Under the pieces are notes generated by a model that had not been told where the DNA came from, searched no databases, and saw nothing but the letters and a program-made list of their open reading frames with translations. 64,000 nucleotides of DNA, taken from the NCBI GenBank assembly GCA_963779515.1, contig CAVZYN010000001.1, positions 1 through 64,000 of the forward strand, in the 5' to 3' direction. Each line of letters begins with the position of its first letter. Within the stretch, counting starts at the first letter, position 1. This document shows, piece by piece, positions 19,063 to 28,078 of this stretch. The translations under genes and the position numbers were made by a program. This DNA is from CAVZYN01 sp963779515 (GTDB taxonomy: Bacteria > Pseudomonadota > Alphaproteobacteria > Rhizobiales > Hyphomicrobiaceae).

Positions 19063-21927
19063 ATGACAGCCGAGCCGACGATCAACTTGTCCGCCAACCC
19101 GGCGGACGAGATCAAGACGACGACGTGCTACATGTGCGCATGCCGCTGCGGGATCAAGGTCTACTTGAAGAACGGCAAAGTCCGCTATATCGAGGGAAAT
19201 CGTGATCATCCGGTGAACAAGGGCGTGCTGTGCGGCAAGGGATCCGCGGGCATCATGCAACAGTATTCGCCAGCACGCCTGACATCGCCGCTGGTGCGCG
19301 TCGGGCCGCGCGGGTCGGGCGAGTTCAAGGAGATTTCCTGGGACGAGGCGATGGCGCTCGCAACGGATTGGCTGGCACCGATCCGCAAGACCGACCCGAA
19401 GAAGCTGGCGCTCTTTACCGGCCGTGATCAGTCACAGGCCCTGACCGGTTGGTTTGCCCAACAGTTTGGAACGCCGAATTTCGCGGCACACGGCGGATTT
19501 TGTTCCGTCAATATGGCCGCCGCCGGCCTTTATACCTTTGGCGGCTCATTTTGGGAGTTTGGCGAGCCCGACTGGGACCGAACCAAATATTTCATGCTGT
19601 TCGGGGTCGCCGAGGACCATGCCTCGAATCCGATCAAGACGGCGCTCGGCAAACTCAAGGCCCGCGGCGTCAAAATCGTCGCGATCAATCCGGTACGTAC
19701 CGGATACAACGCGATCGCGGACGAGTGGGTCGGGATCCGGCCCGGCACGGACGGCATGTTCGTCGGCGCGCTGATCCACGAACTGCTGACGAACCAGCAG
19801 ATCGATCTCGACTACCTTGTGCGCTACACCAATGCGCCGTGGCTGATTATTCGGGCGCCCGGCGCCGCCGATGACGGCCTCGTCGCACGCGGCGCCAACG
19901 GCAAGCCGCTGGCCTGGGACAAGCGCACCAGCGCCCTTGTCGATGCAACGGCCATCGACATCGCGCCGGCCATGTCTGGCACATACAAGCTCGCGGACGG
20001 CCGCGAGGCGGTGCCGTCATTCCAGTTGCTCGCCGAACGGTTCTTGTCGGACGCCTATAGCCCAGAGAAGGCGGAGACGGCGACGGGCGTTCCAGCGGCG
20101 ACGATCCGGCGTCTTGCCGCTGAACTCGCGCACACGGCCTTCCAAGAGGCAATCACGCTGGATCAGCCCTGGACCGACACGCACGGTCGCCGGCATGAGA
20201 AGACGATCGGCCGTCCGGTCGCGATGCACGCGATGCGCGGGATCTCGGCGCATTCGAACGGATTCCACACCTGCCGGCTGATCCACGTTCTGCAGATCCT
20301 GCTTGGCGCGATCGATTGCCCAGGCGGGTTTCGCTACAAGCCGCCGTTCCCGCGCCCGACGCCGCCGCCGAACCGGCCCGCAGGCAAACATGGCACCGTC
20401 AAACCTGAGACCGCGCTGGCCGGCGCGCCGCTCGGCTTCACGCAGGGCCCTGAGGATCTGTTGGTCGATGCGTCGGGCAAACCTGAGCGGATCGATAAGG
20501 CCTATTCGTGGGACGCACCGATCGCCGCCCACGGCCTGATGCACATGGTCATCACCAACGCCGCCAACCGCGATCCCTATCCGGTCGATGTGCTCTTCAT
20601 GTACATGGCCAACATGAGCTGGAATTCGTCGATGAACATCGGCGGGGTCATGCGTCATTTGACCGAGAAGGACGACGCCACCGGCGACTACAAGATTCCA
20701 AAGATCATCTATTCAGATGCCTACTACTCCGAAATGATCGCCTATGCGGATCTGATCCTGCCGGACACGACCTACCTGGAACGCTGGGATTGCATCTCAA
20801 TGCTCGATCGGCCGATTTCCGATCCAGATGGGCCTGCGGATTCGATCCGCCAGCCGGTCGTCGAGCCCGATCGCAACGTGCGTGGCTTCCAATCGGTGTT
20901 GATTGACCTTGGCGCGCGCCTGAAACTGCCGGGCTTCGTCAACGCCGATGGCACGCCCAAATATCCGGGCGGCTACGCCGACTACATCGTCAATCACGAG
21001 CGTGCGCCCGGCATCGGACCGTTGGCGGGTTTCCGCGGCGCCGACGGCAAGAGCTACGGGAAGGGTGCACCAAATCCGAAACAGCTCGAGCAGTATATCG
21101 CCAATGGCTGCTTCCACATGCACCACCTGGCGCCCGAGCAGCGCTTCATGAAACACGCCAACAAGTCGTATCTCGATTGGGCGAAGGAGGTCGGATTTAT
21201 TGGTTCTGCCGATCCGATCATCTTCCAGCTTTATCTCGAACCGCTGCAGAAATTCCGGTTGGCCGCGCGCGGACATGGCGCAGTGGTGCCGCCGGTCTCG
21301 CATCGCAAACGCATCGACGCGTTCTTCGATCCCATTCCGTTCTGGTATGCGCCGTTCGAAGGCGCGGTATTGGATCAATCCGAGTTCCCGATGTACGCGA
21401 TCACGCAGCGGCCGATGGCGATGTACCACTCGTGGGGCTCGCAGAACGCCTGGCTGCGGCAGATCCACAGTTACAACCGGCTCTATGTCAACTCGGGCCG
21501 CGCAAAATCGCTTGGCTTGAAGGACGACGATTGGGTCTGGGTGACGAGCCATGTTGGCCGCGTCAAATGCCAGATCGCGCTGATGGACGGCGTCAATCCG
21601 GAGACGGTGTGGACCTGGAACGCGATCGGCAAGCGAAGCGGGACGTGGGGCCTCGACGAAGACGCACCTGAATCCAAGAAAGGGTTCCTGTTGAACCATC
21701 TCATCTCGGAACTGCTGCCGCAACGCGAAGGCGGCTACCGGTTCTCGAATAGCGATCCGATCACGGGGCAGGCCGCGTGGTATGACCTGCGCGTCAGAAT
21801 TGAAAAGGCAAAGCCGGATGAAGCTGGCGAAACCGCGCCGCGCTTTGAACGCTTGACGCGAGCATCGACGCCCGAGGCAATCAAGGTCTCGCGGTTTGGC
21901 GTCGAATTCAGAGAGGCACAGCGATGA
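19063..21927 (+). CDS. soeA: Molybdopterin oxidoreductase, SoeA-like sulfite dehydrogenase catalytic subunit
   Basis: DMSO reductase-family Mo-bisMGD enzyme, 954 residues. Seen: N-terminal [4Fe-4S] motif CYMCACRC followed by GVLCGKG, the family block SPARLTSPLVRVG, AHGGFCSVNMAAAG, and a C-terminal molydopterin-dinucleotide-binding region with NSGRAKSLGLKDDDWVWV. There is no Tat signal, so the subunit is cytoplasmic, as known for SoeABC, which oxidises sulfite to sulfate and feeds electrons to quinone. The size, FeS partner, DmsC-like anchor and nearby xsc support that reading. A PadB-like phenylacetyl-CoA oxidoreductase is the main alternative. Its last four bases overlap the next start (ATGA). 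Confidence 0.72.
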   Translation: MTAEPTINLSANPADEIKTTTCYMCACRCGIKVYLKNGKVRYIEGNRDHPVNKGVLCGKGSAGIMQQYSPARLTSPLVRVGPRGSGEFKEISWDEAMALATDWLAPIRKTDPKKLALFTGRDQSQALTGWFAQQFGTPNFAAHGGFCSVNMAAAGLYTFGGSFWEFGEPDWDRTKYFMLFGVAEDHASNPIKTALGKLKARGVKIVAINPVRTGYNAIADEWVGIRPGTDGMFVGALIHELLTNQQIDLDYLVRYTNAPWLIIRAPGAADDGLVARGANGKPLAWDKRTSALVDATAIDIAPAMSGTYKLADGREAVPSFQLLAERFLSDAYSPEKAETATGVPAATIRRLAAELAHTAFQEAITLDQPWTDTHGRRHEKTIGRPVAMHAMRGISAHSNGFHTCRLIHVLQILLGAIDCPGGFRYKPPFPRPTPPPNRPAGKHGTVKPETALAGAPLGFTQGPEDLLVDASGKPERIDKAYSWDAPIAAHGLMHMVITNAANRDPYPVDVLFMYMANMSWNSSMNIGGVMRHLTEKDDATGDYKIPKIIYSDAYYSEMIAYADLILPDTTYLERWDCISMLDRPISDPDGPADSIRQPVVEPDRNVRGFQSVLIDLGARLKLPGFVNADGTPKYPGGYADYIVNHERAPGIGPLAGFRGADGKSYGKGAPNPKQLEQYIANGCFHMHHLAPEQRFMKHANKSYLDWAKEVGFIGSADPIIFQLYLEPLQKFRLAARGHGAVVPPVSHRKRIDAFFDPIPFWYAPFEGAVLDQSEFPMYAITQRPMAMYHSWGSQNAWLRQIHSYNRLYVNSGRAKSLGLKDDDWVWVTSHVGRVKCQIALMDGVNPETVWTWNAIGKRSGTWGLDEDAPESKKGFLLNHLISELLPQREGGYRFSNSDPITGQAAWYDLRVRIEKAKPDEAGETAPRFERLTRASTPEAIKVSRFGVEFREAQR

Positions 21928-22682
21928 CGGCCCTGCCGGCGACTACGCAAAAGAAGCTCGGGCTGGTCATCGATCTCGATACCTGCGTCGGCTGCCAAGC
22001 TTGCGCGACGAGCTGCAAGGAATGGAACACGGGCGGTTACTCCGCGCCGTTGACGGATCAGAACCCTTACGGCGCCGACCCGCACGGCACCTGGCTCAAC
22101 CGTATTCACGGGTTCGAGGTCACCAACGCTGCGGGTGGCAGCAACACGGTGCACTTCCCGCGCTCGTGCCTGCATTGCGAAACGCCGGCGTGCGTGACGG
22201 TGTGCCCGACGGGGGCCTCCTATAAACGCGCCGAAGACGGCATCGTGCTCGTTAATCCGGATACCTGTATCGGCTGCAAGCTCTGCTCCTGGGCGTGCCC
22301 GTACGGCGCGCGCGAGTACGACTACGCCGAAGGCGTGATGAAGAAGTGCACGTTGTGTATCGACCGGATCTACAACGAGCATCTGGAGCCCGAAGATCGC
22401 CAGCCGGCGTGCGTGCGTGCGTGTCCAACCGGCGCGCGGCACTTCGGCGATCTCGGTGATCCGTCGAGCAAAGTTTCGCAGCTGGTCCAGGAACGCGGCG
22501 GGTTCGATTTGCTGCCGGAGATGGGCTACAAGCCCGTGAACAAGTATCTGCCGCCGCGCCCGAAGCGCGACGCGCTGGCTGTGGCACCGGTGAAGAAGCC
22601 GGAGGCGATCACAGCGGGCGCGGAGGCCGGGACGGCCGCCGCGAAGTTCTTTGCCTGGGCCGACAAGATGTTGACACGGTGA
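21924..22682 (+). CDS. soeB: Four-cluster ferredoxin subunit, SoeB-like
   Basis: Electron-transfer subunit of 252 residues with four Cys clusters: CVGCQACATSC (about 17-27), CLHCETPACVTVCP (about 82-95), CIGCKLCSWACP (about 115-126) and CTLC...CVRACP (about 142-170). This is the DmsB/NrfC pattern for four [4Fe-4S] centres. It has no signal peptide, matching a cytoplasmic complex. It overlaps the catalytic-subunit gene by 4 bp, implying translational coupling. The C-terminal 50 residues are Ala/Lys-rich and end in a weakly hydrophobic stretch. Confidence 0.75.
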   Translation: MTALPATTQKKLGLVIDLDTCVGCQACATSCKEWNTGGYSAPLTDQNPYGADPHGTWLNRIHGFEVTNAAGGSNTVHFPRSCLHCETPACVTVCPTGASYKRAEDGIVLVNPDTCIGCKLCSWACPYGAREYDYAEGVMKKCTLCIDRIYNEHLEPEDRQPACVRACPTGARHFGDLGDPSSKVSQLVQERGGFDLLPEMGYKPVNKYLPPRPKRDALAVAPVKKPEAITAGAEAGTAAAKFFAWADKMLTR

Positions 22683-22686
22683 TACC

Positions 22687-23446
22687 ATGCGCTTGAACCT
22701 TGAAGGCCGCACGGCGCTTGTGACGGGTGCAACGACAGGCATTGGTCGCGGCATCGCCAACGTGTTGGCCGCCGAAGGCGTGAAGCTCGCAATTGCCGGG
22801 CGCCGAGCCGGCGCTCTTGCCGAGGTCGCGGCGGCAATCGAAAAATCCGGCGCGATCAAACCCGTGGTGATTGCGGGCGACCTGCAAGAGGCGGCTGGAA
22901 CGGCGGCGCTGGCATCGCAAGCGTTGCAGGCGCTGGGTGGACGAGTTCGACATTTTGATCAACAACGCGGGCGCGTCGCGGCCGGTGGCCGACCCCAACG
23001 ACGATGCCATCTGGGAAGAGTTGCTTGCGCTGAATTTTGCGAGCGCCCGGCGTCTGACCAATTCGCTGGTGCCGCCGATGCGCGATGCGAAGTGGGGGCG
23101 TATCGTAAATTTGACCGGCGCGCTCGTCGCGGCTTCAGCCAACGCCAGTTCGCCAGCAAAGGCGGCGCTCAATTCGTGGTCGCGCGGCCTTGCCATGCAG
23201 TTGGCCCCGCACGGCATCACGGTCAATGCGATTGCGCCGGGCCGCATCAATTCCGAGCAGATCCGCACCAAGCTGCATCCGACCGACGAGTTGCGCGATG
23301 CATTCATCCGCCAATTTATTCCGTCAGGTTATTTCGGCGAACCCGAAGACATCGCCCATCTCGTGGCCTTCCTTTCCTCGCCGCTCGCCCGTTACATCAA
23401 CGGCGCGGCGATCCCGGTTGATGGCGCCATGATCCGTGTAACTTGA
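22687..23446 (+). CDS. Short-chain dehydrogenase/reductase inside the soe-like operon, frameshifted
   Basis: Classical SDR of about 252 residues. Seen: cofactor motif TGATTGIGRGIA (about 13-24), NNAG (about 92), LTGA with the active-site Ser region replaced by LTGALVAAS, and NAIAPGRI. The usual catalytic YxxxK reads SSPAKAAL, so the Tyr appears to be Ser/Pro at this position; catalysis as a normal SDR is doubtful. A +1 shift at about 22935-22940 lies in a GGG run, and GG restores ALVDEFDILINNAG. It starts 4 bp after soeB and ends 18 bp before the anchor gene, so it is co-transcribed. Confidence 0.78.
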
Positions 23447-23464
23447 GCCCGCACCGGAGCCACG

Positions 23465-24412
23465 ATGCATCCCGCCTATTCGGTCATTCTCTTCACCACG
23501 GCATCGGGCGCGGGCTACGGTCTGCTCGCCTGGCTCGGCCTGTTCGCCTGGCTCGACTACGTGCCGCCCAATGCGAGCCTCGGAATCGTCGGGCTCGGCC
23601 TGGCGCTCCTTTTGATCGTCGCCGGACTGTTGTCGTCGACGGCGCACCTTGGCCGGCCTGAACGAGCCTGGCGTGCATTTTCGCAATGGCGCACGTCATG
23701 GCTGTCGCGCGAAGGCGTGGCCGCAATCGCGACGTTCGTACCCGCCGGGTTACTCGGGATCGGGTGGGGCCTGACCGGCAGCCACAGCGGGCTTTGGAGC
23801 GTCGCCGCACTTCTGTGCGTCGCAGCCGCACTCGTCACGGTCTATTGCACCGGCATGATCTATCAGTCGTTGCCGACGATCCGCGCATGGCACATGCCGA
23901 GCGTCTCTCCGATTTATGTCGTGCTGGCGCTGGCAACCGGTGGGCTGCTCGCTGTGTTGGTGTTGCGGGCCTTTGGTGTCATGCCGCGATTTTTTGATTT
24001 TATCGTCGCCTGCTGGCTCGCAATCGGATTGGTCATGAAATCGGCCTATTGGACATCGATCGATACGGCACCCCGGACGCTCACGGCGGAGGCAGCGACC
24101 GGTCTCGGCAAGCTCGGCAAGGTGCGTCCGCTCGAGCCGCCGCATACCGAGGCCAATTACATAATGCGTGAAATGGGATTTCAGGTGGCGCGCAAACATG
24201 CGCTTACGCTGCGCTGGTTTGTCAAGCTCGTTGGCTTCGTGTTGCCGATCGTCTTGCTGCTGGTGTCGATGCTGATGCCGGACGGCATCGGAATATTTCT
24301 GGTGGTGTTGGCCGTCATCGCGGCGGGTGCGGGTGTGGTCGTTGAGCGCTGGCTGTTTTTCGCGGAAGCCGAACACGTCGTGATGTTGTACTATGGAGCG
24401 GAGCGCGCTTAG
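23465..24412 (+). CDS. soeC: DmsC-family membrane anchor, SoeC-like
   Basis: Quinone-interacting membrane anchor, 315 residues with about eight hydrophobic helices. The N-terminus MHPAYSVILFTTASGAGYG, the STAHLGRPERAWRAFSQW block and SWLSREG are typical of DmsC/SoeC proteins; His in HLGRP and the following Arg are the conserved family residues. It completes the three-subunit complex with the Mo and FeS proteins, although an SDR gene separates it from them. It ends 25 bp before the hydratase gene. Confidence 0.75.
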   Translation: MHPAYSVILFTTASGAGYGLLAWLGLFAWLDYVPPNASLGIVGLGLALLLIVAGLLSSTAHLGRPERAWRAFSQWRTSWLSREGVAAIATFVPAGLLGIGWGLTGSHSGLWSVAALLCVAAALVTVYCTGMIYQSLPTIRAWHMPSVSPIYVVLALATGGLLAVLVLRAFGVMPRFFDFIVACWLAIGLVMKSAYWTSIDTAPRTLTAEAATGLGKLGKVRPLEPPHTEANYIMREMGFQVARKHALTLRWFVKLVGFVLPIVLLLVSMLMPDGIGIFLVVLAVIAAGAGVVVERWLFFAEAEHVVMLYYGAERA

Positions 24413-24437
24413 CCGTGGAGCCGGAGGAGTTTACACG

Positions 24438-25214
24438 ATGAGCTTCGATGCTGCCAAAGCCGCCGCATTCATCGCCGACGCGCACCGGACGCGGGCGTCC
24501 TATCAAAATTTGCCCGATGCGGTCGCGCCGAAGTCCATCGCGGACGCGTACGCGGCGCAGGAGGCATTGCGGGCGCTTTGGGAGCCACAGCTTGGTCCGG
24601 TCGCCGGCTTGAAGATCGCGACCACAACCAAGATCATGCAACAGCTGATGGGCATCGATCATCCCTGCGGCGGCATGATCTACGCCAAGCGGGTGCATGT
24701 GTCGCCCGCGCGGATCTCCAAGCCGGCATTCGTCAATCTCGTCGTCGAATGCGAGCTTGCGGTGCGGCTCGCCAAGGACCTGCCGAAGTCCGAGATGCCC
24801 TATACGCGCGATATGGTGCGGGCAGCGATCGGCGCGGTGATGCCGGCGTTCGAACTCATCGAGGACCGTAACGCCGTCTACAAGGAGTGCCGCGCGACGT
24901 CTCTGATCGCGGACAACGCCTGGAACGGTGGGATCGTGCTTGGCGCCGAGCACGCGCTGCCGCCGGCAATGGAGCTCGACGGTCTTGGCGGTGTTCTCGA
25001 GATCGACGGCGACGCGCAAAAGAAGGGTAAGACCGATGATCCGCTCGGCGCGCTGGCGTGGGTCGCCAATCTTGCCGTCGAGCGCGGGCGGCCGATGATG
25101 GCCGGCATGGTCGTGATCACCGGCAGCGTGATTGCGACCCTGCCGATCGAGGAGGGGCAAACGTTTTCGTTCAGCCTCGATGGTCTCGGGACGACCAAGA
25201 TGACGGCGGTATAG
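24438..25214 (+). CDS. 2-keto-4-pentenoate hydratase-like protein (MhpD family)
   Basis: Fumarylacetoacetate hydrolase-fold protein of 258 residues. Seen: GLKIATTTKIMQQLMG (about 55-70), the metal-site Glu pattern VVECELAVRLAKDLP (about 98-112), PAFELIEDR (about 138) and the end block ITGSVIATLPI. The ATG at 24438 has GGAGGAG 8-9 bases upstream. Members hydrate 2-hydroxypenta-2,4-dienoate in meta-cleavage pathways or act as related decarboxylases. It is the last gene of the soe-like operon and converges on the MaoC gene 4 bp away, an odd partner for a sulfite dehydrogenase. Confidence 0.8.
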   Translation: MSFDAAKAAAFIADAHRTRASYQNLPDAVAPKSIADAYAAQEALRALWEPQLGPVAGLKIATTTKIMQQLMGIDHPCGGMIYAKRVHVSPARISKPAFVNLVVECELAVRLAKDLPKSEMPYTRDMVRAAIGAVMPAFELIEDRNAVYKECRATSLIADNAWNGGIVLGAEHALPPAMELDGLGGVLEIDGDAQKKGKTDDPLGALAWVANLAVERGRPMMAGMVVITGSVIATLPIEEGQTFSFSLDGLGTTKMTAV

Positions 25215-25218
25215 CCGA

Positions 25219-26082
25219 TCAAGCCGGCGATACTTTAGCGAGACCGTTGGTCAACACGATCGTGTCGCGTTCGAGGACGCGCGCGCGGAAAGACGCCTGC
25301 GCCGCGCCGTCGTGCCAGATTTCTGTGCGGATGGTTTCGCCGGGATAGACCGGCGCGGAGAAGCGGACCGCCAAGTGCCGCAGACGCGCGGGATCGCCAC
25401 TGCAGCACGCCGAGATCAGCGCGCGGCCGGCGATGGCGTAAGTCGCAAGACCGTGCAGGATCGGCGCCTTGAAGCCAGCGGCCGTGGCGACGCGAGGGTC
25501 GGCGTGGAGCGGATTGTCATCGCCCGAGAGGCGGTAGATGAGCGCCGCTTGCGGAATTGTCGCGATGTCAACGTGTGTGTCGGGCGCGCGATCTGGGAGG
25601 CGATGCGGCTCGGGCGAGGGCCCGCTTGGTCCGCCGAAGCCGCCGTTACCGCGCAGCACCACAGTCGCCGTCAAGGTCGCGATCAGATCGTTCGTCGCCG
25701 CGTCGTAGATCGTGCGCTCGTGATAGAGATGCGCGCCTTTGCTGGCGCCCTTGTCGATCAAGCCGGTGATGCGGGCGCGGCCGATGACGGTGCCGGCAGC
25801 GGCGAGAGGGCGATGCACTGTGATCGCTTGTTCACCGTGCAAGAGTTGCTTCCAGTCGACGCCGGTCTCCGGATTCTTCAACCAGAAGCCCGGATAAGCG
25901 AGCACGGTTGCCATCGTAGGCAACGCGGCGAGGCCGTCTTCATAGACGTACTTCAATTGGGCGGGATCCAGAGGATCGGCACCGCAACCGGTCCCGAGGG
26001 CATAGAGGATGGTGTCTTTGGCCGCGTAGGTATGGGTGATGTCGGGGAACGACCAGGCGAGGAGGCGGGCGGGAAAGGTCAT
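25219..26082 (-). CDS. MaoC-like double hot-dog enoyl-CoA hydratase 2
   Basis: 287 residues from the chosen ATG (in-frame upstream starts to 26241 overlap the xsc terminator). Two hot-dog halves: the N-terminal half carries YALGTGCG and the C-terminal half the hydratase 2 motif YRLSGDDNPLHADP with the catalytic Asp and His, then GFKAPILHGL. The family hydrates trans-2-enoyl-CoA to (R)-3-hydroxyacyl-CoA. It lies downstream of xsc on the same strand but behind a strong terminator, so it probably has its own promoter. A role in the sulfonate route is not evident. Confidence 0.88.
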   Translation of the reverse strand: MTFPARLLAWSFPDITHTYAAKDTILYALGTGCGADPLDPAQLKYVYEDGLAALPTMATVLAYPGFWLKNPETGVDWKQLLHGEQAITVHRPLAAAGTVIGRARITGLIDKGASKGAHLYHERTIYDAATNDLIATLTATVVLRGNGGFGGPSGPSPEPHRLPDRAPDTHVDIATIPQAALIYRLSGDDNPLHADPRVATAAGFKAPILHGLATYAIAGRALISACCSGDPARLRHLAVRFSAPVYPGETIRTEIWHDGAAQASFRARVLERDTIVLTNGLAKVSPA

Positions 26083-26154
26083 GGGGCTCGATGCGGTTTG
26101 AGACGAACCAGTCTTACCCAAGAGTGCGTCACGGCGTAAGTCACTAGCTCTGAA

Positions 26155-26186
26155 AGAAAAAGGCCAGGCCCCCGCAGGCCTGGCCC
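26155..26186 (-). terminator. Intrinsic terminator downstream of xsc
   Basis: Stem GGCCAGGCC / GGCCTGGCC (26162-26170 and 26177-26185) with a 6-base loop. On the minus strand it is followed by a T5 run. It lies about 45 bp past the xsc stop. Confidence 0.88.
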
Positions 26187-26230
26187 TTCTCCCGCCTCGC
26201 GCGCAGACGGCGCGCGTCAGCAAGCCCGTC

Positions 26231-28009
26231 TCAGACAGCACCCGTCTGCGGGCGCATGTCGGTTTTGGAAATTCCGGCGACCGGCACCGGTTTCTTCATG
26301 GCATCGCGGCGGAACGGTTCGCCGAGTTCCTGGTTCAGGATCACCTCGATGAAGGTTGTGACGCGCTTCTTCTGCGCTTCGCACGCCTCTTTCAGCGCCG
26401 CCGTCAGCTCGGCCTGAGTCTTCACCGTCACGCCCTTCAAGCCGCAGCCTTCCGCGACCTTGGCATAGGAGAGATGCGGATCCAGCTCCGTGCCGACGAA
26501 GTTGTCTTCGTACCACAGCGTGGTGTTGCGCTTTTCTGCACCCCATTGGTAGTTGCGGAAGATCACCATCGTGATCGCCGGCCATTCCGCGCGCCCGATC
26601 GAACTCATCTCGCTCATGGAGATGCCAAAGGCGCCGTCGCCGGCAAAGCCGATCACGGGTACATCCGGGCAACCGATCTTGGCGCCGATGATCGAGGGAA
26701 AACCGTAACCGCAGGGCCCGAACAGGCCCGGCGCCAGATACTTGCGGCCCTGCTCGAAGGTCGGGTAGGCGTTGCCGATGGCGCAGTTGTTGCCGATATC
26801 GGACGAGATGATCGCGTTCTTCGGCATTCCGGCCTGTATTGCACGCCATGCTTGACGCGGCGACATGCGATTGGGATCGCGCTTCCGCGCGCGGTCGTTC
26901 CAGGTTGTGCCCGGATCGTCGTCCTCGTGATCCATGCCGGAGAGCGCCTGCAGCCACGCCGACTTGGTCTTGTGGATCAGCGCCTTGCGCTCTTCGCGGC
27001 CAGCATTGCCGGCGGTCGGCGTCAGTTTGGCGAGGATCTGCTGCGCAACCTGTTTGGCATCACCGCAAATGCCGACGGTCACGGGCTTGGTCAGCCCGAT
27101 GCGATCCGGGTTAATGTCGACCTGGATGATCTTCGCAGTCTTGGGCCAGTAGTCGATGCCGTAGCCCGGTAGCGTCGAAAATGGATTGAGGCGCGTGCCG
27201 AGCGCCAACACGACGTCGGCCTTGGCGATCAGCTCCATCGCGGCTTTCGAACCGTTGTAGCCGAGCGGGCCACAGGCAAGACGATGCGAGCCGGGGAAGC
27301 TGTCGTTGTGTTGGTAATTCGAGCACACCGGCGCATCCAGTTTCTCTGCAAGCGCCACGCAATCGGCAATGGCGCCGCCGATGACGACGCCGGCGCCCGA
27401 GAGGATGACCGGGAACTTGGCGTCCGAGAGCAGCTTCGCTGCTTCCGCGATGGCGTTGGCGCCGCCAGCCGGGCGCTCGAAATCGATGATTGCGGGTAGC
27501 GTGATGTCGACGACCTGGGTCCAGTAGTCGCGCGGAATGTTGATCTGCGCGGGCGCCGACAAGCGCTTTGCCTTCGAGATCACGCGGTTCAGCACCTCGG
27601 CGACGCGCGAAGCATCGCGGACCTCCTCCTGATAGCAGACCATGTCGCGGAACAGCGCCATCTGCTCGACTTCCTGAAAGCCGCCCTGGCCGATCGTACG
27701 GTTGGCGGCTTGCGGCGTCACCAGCAACATCGGCGTGTGGTTCCAGTAAGCGGTCTTGACTGCCGTGACGAAGCCGGTCACGCCGGGACCATTCTGCGCG
27801 ATCGCCATGCCCATCTTGCCGGTCGCGCGCGTGTAGCCGTCGCAGATCAGGCCGCCGTTGGTCTCGTGCGCCACATCCCAGAACGTGATTCCGGCTTTCG
27901 GAAACAGATCCGAGATCGGCATGAAGGCCGAGCCGATGATGCCAAAGGCATGCTCGATGCCATGCATCTGCAGCACTTTCACGAACGCTTCTTCGGTTGT
28001 CATTTTCAT
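26231..28009 (-). CDS. xsc: Sulfoacetaldehyde acetyltransferase
   Basis: Thiamine diphosphate enzyme that converts sulfoacetaldehyde and phosphate to acetyl phosphate and sulfite, the key C-S cleavage step for taurine and isethionate. 592 residues, usual family length. Seen: MTTEEAFVKVLQMHGIEHAFG and IIGSAFMPISDLFPKAGI at the N-terminus, IAQNGPGVTGFVT, GQGGFQEVEQMALFRDMV, INIPRDYWTQVVDI, and the ThDP site GFAGDGAFGISMSE followed by FRNYQWGAEKRN. These blocks agree with characterised Xsc proteins from memory. AGGAG lies 7 bases before the ATG. It is the last gene of the TRAP-xsc operon, about 70 bp after the DctM-like gene. Confidence 0.95.
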   Translation of the reverse strand: MKMTTEEAFVKVLQMHGIEHAFGIIGSAFMPISDLFPKAGITFWDVAHETNGGLICDGYTRATGKMGMAIAQNGPGVTGFVTAVKTAYWNHTPMLLVTPQAANRTIGQGGFQEVEQMALFRDMVCYQEEVRDASRVAEVLNRVISKAKRLSAPAQINIPRDYWTQVVDITLPAIIDFERPAGGANAIAEAAKLLSDAKFPVILSGAGVVIGGAIADCVALAEKLDAPVCSNYQHNDSFPGSHRLACGPLGYNGSKAAMELIAKADVVLALGTRLNPFSTLPGYGIDYWPKTAKIIQVDINPDRIGLTKPVTVGICGDAKQVAQQILAKLTPTAGNAGREERKALIHKTKSAWLQALSGMDHEDDDPGTTWNDRARKRDPNRMSPRQAWRAIQAGMPKNAIISSDIGNNCAIGNAYPTFEQGRKYLAPGLFGPCGYGFPSIIGAKIGCPDVPVIGFAGDGAFGISMSEMSSIGRAEWPAITMVIFRNYQWGAEKRNTTLWYEDNFVGTELDPHLSYAKVAEGCGLKGVTVKTQAELTAALKEACEAQKKRVTTFIEVILNQELGEPFRRDAMKKPVPVAGISKTDMRPQTGAV

Positions 28010-28078
28010 GTGTCTACTCCTGATCTGCTTTGGCGGGGCGCGTCGCTACGCCCCGATGCTATTTTGAACGATGAACTT

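Noticed and set aside
19063..24412. PadBCD (phenylacetyl-CoA:acceptor oxidoreductase) identity for the Mo complex
   Set aside because: Not excluded, but the cytoplasmic catalytic subunit, DmsC-type anchor and linkage to xsc fit SoeABC better.
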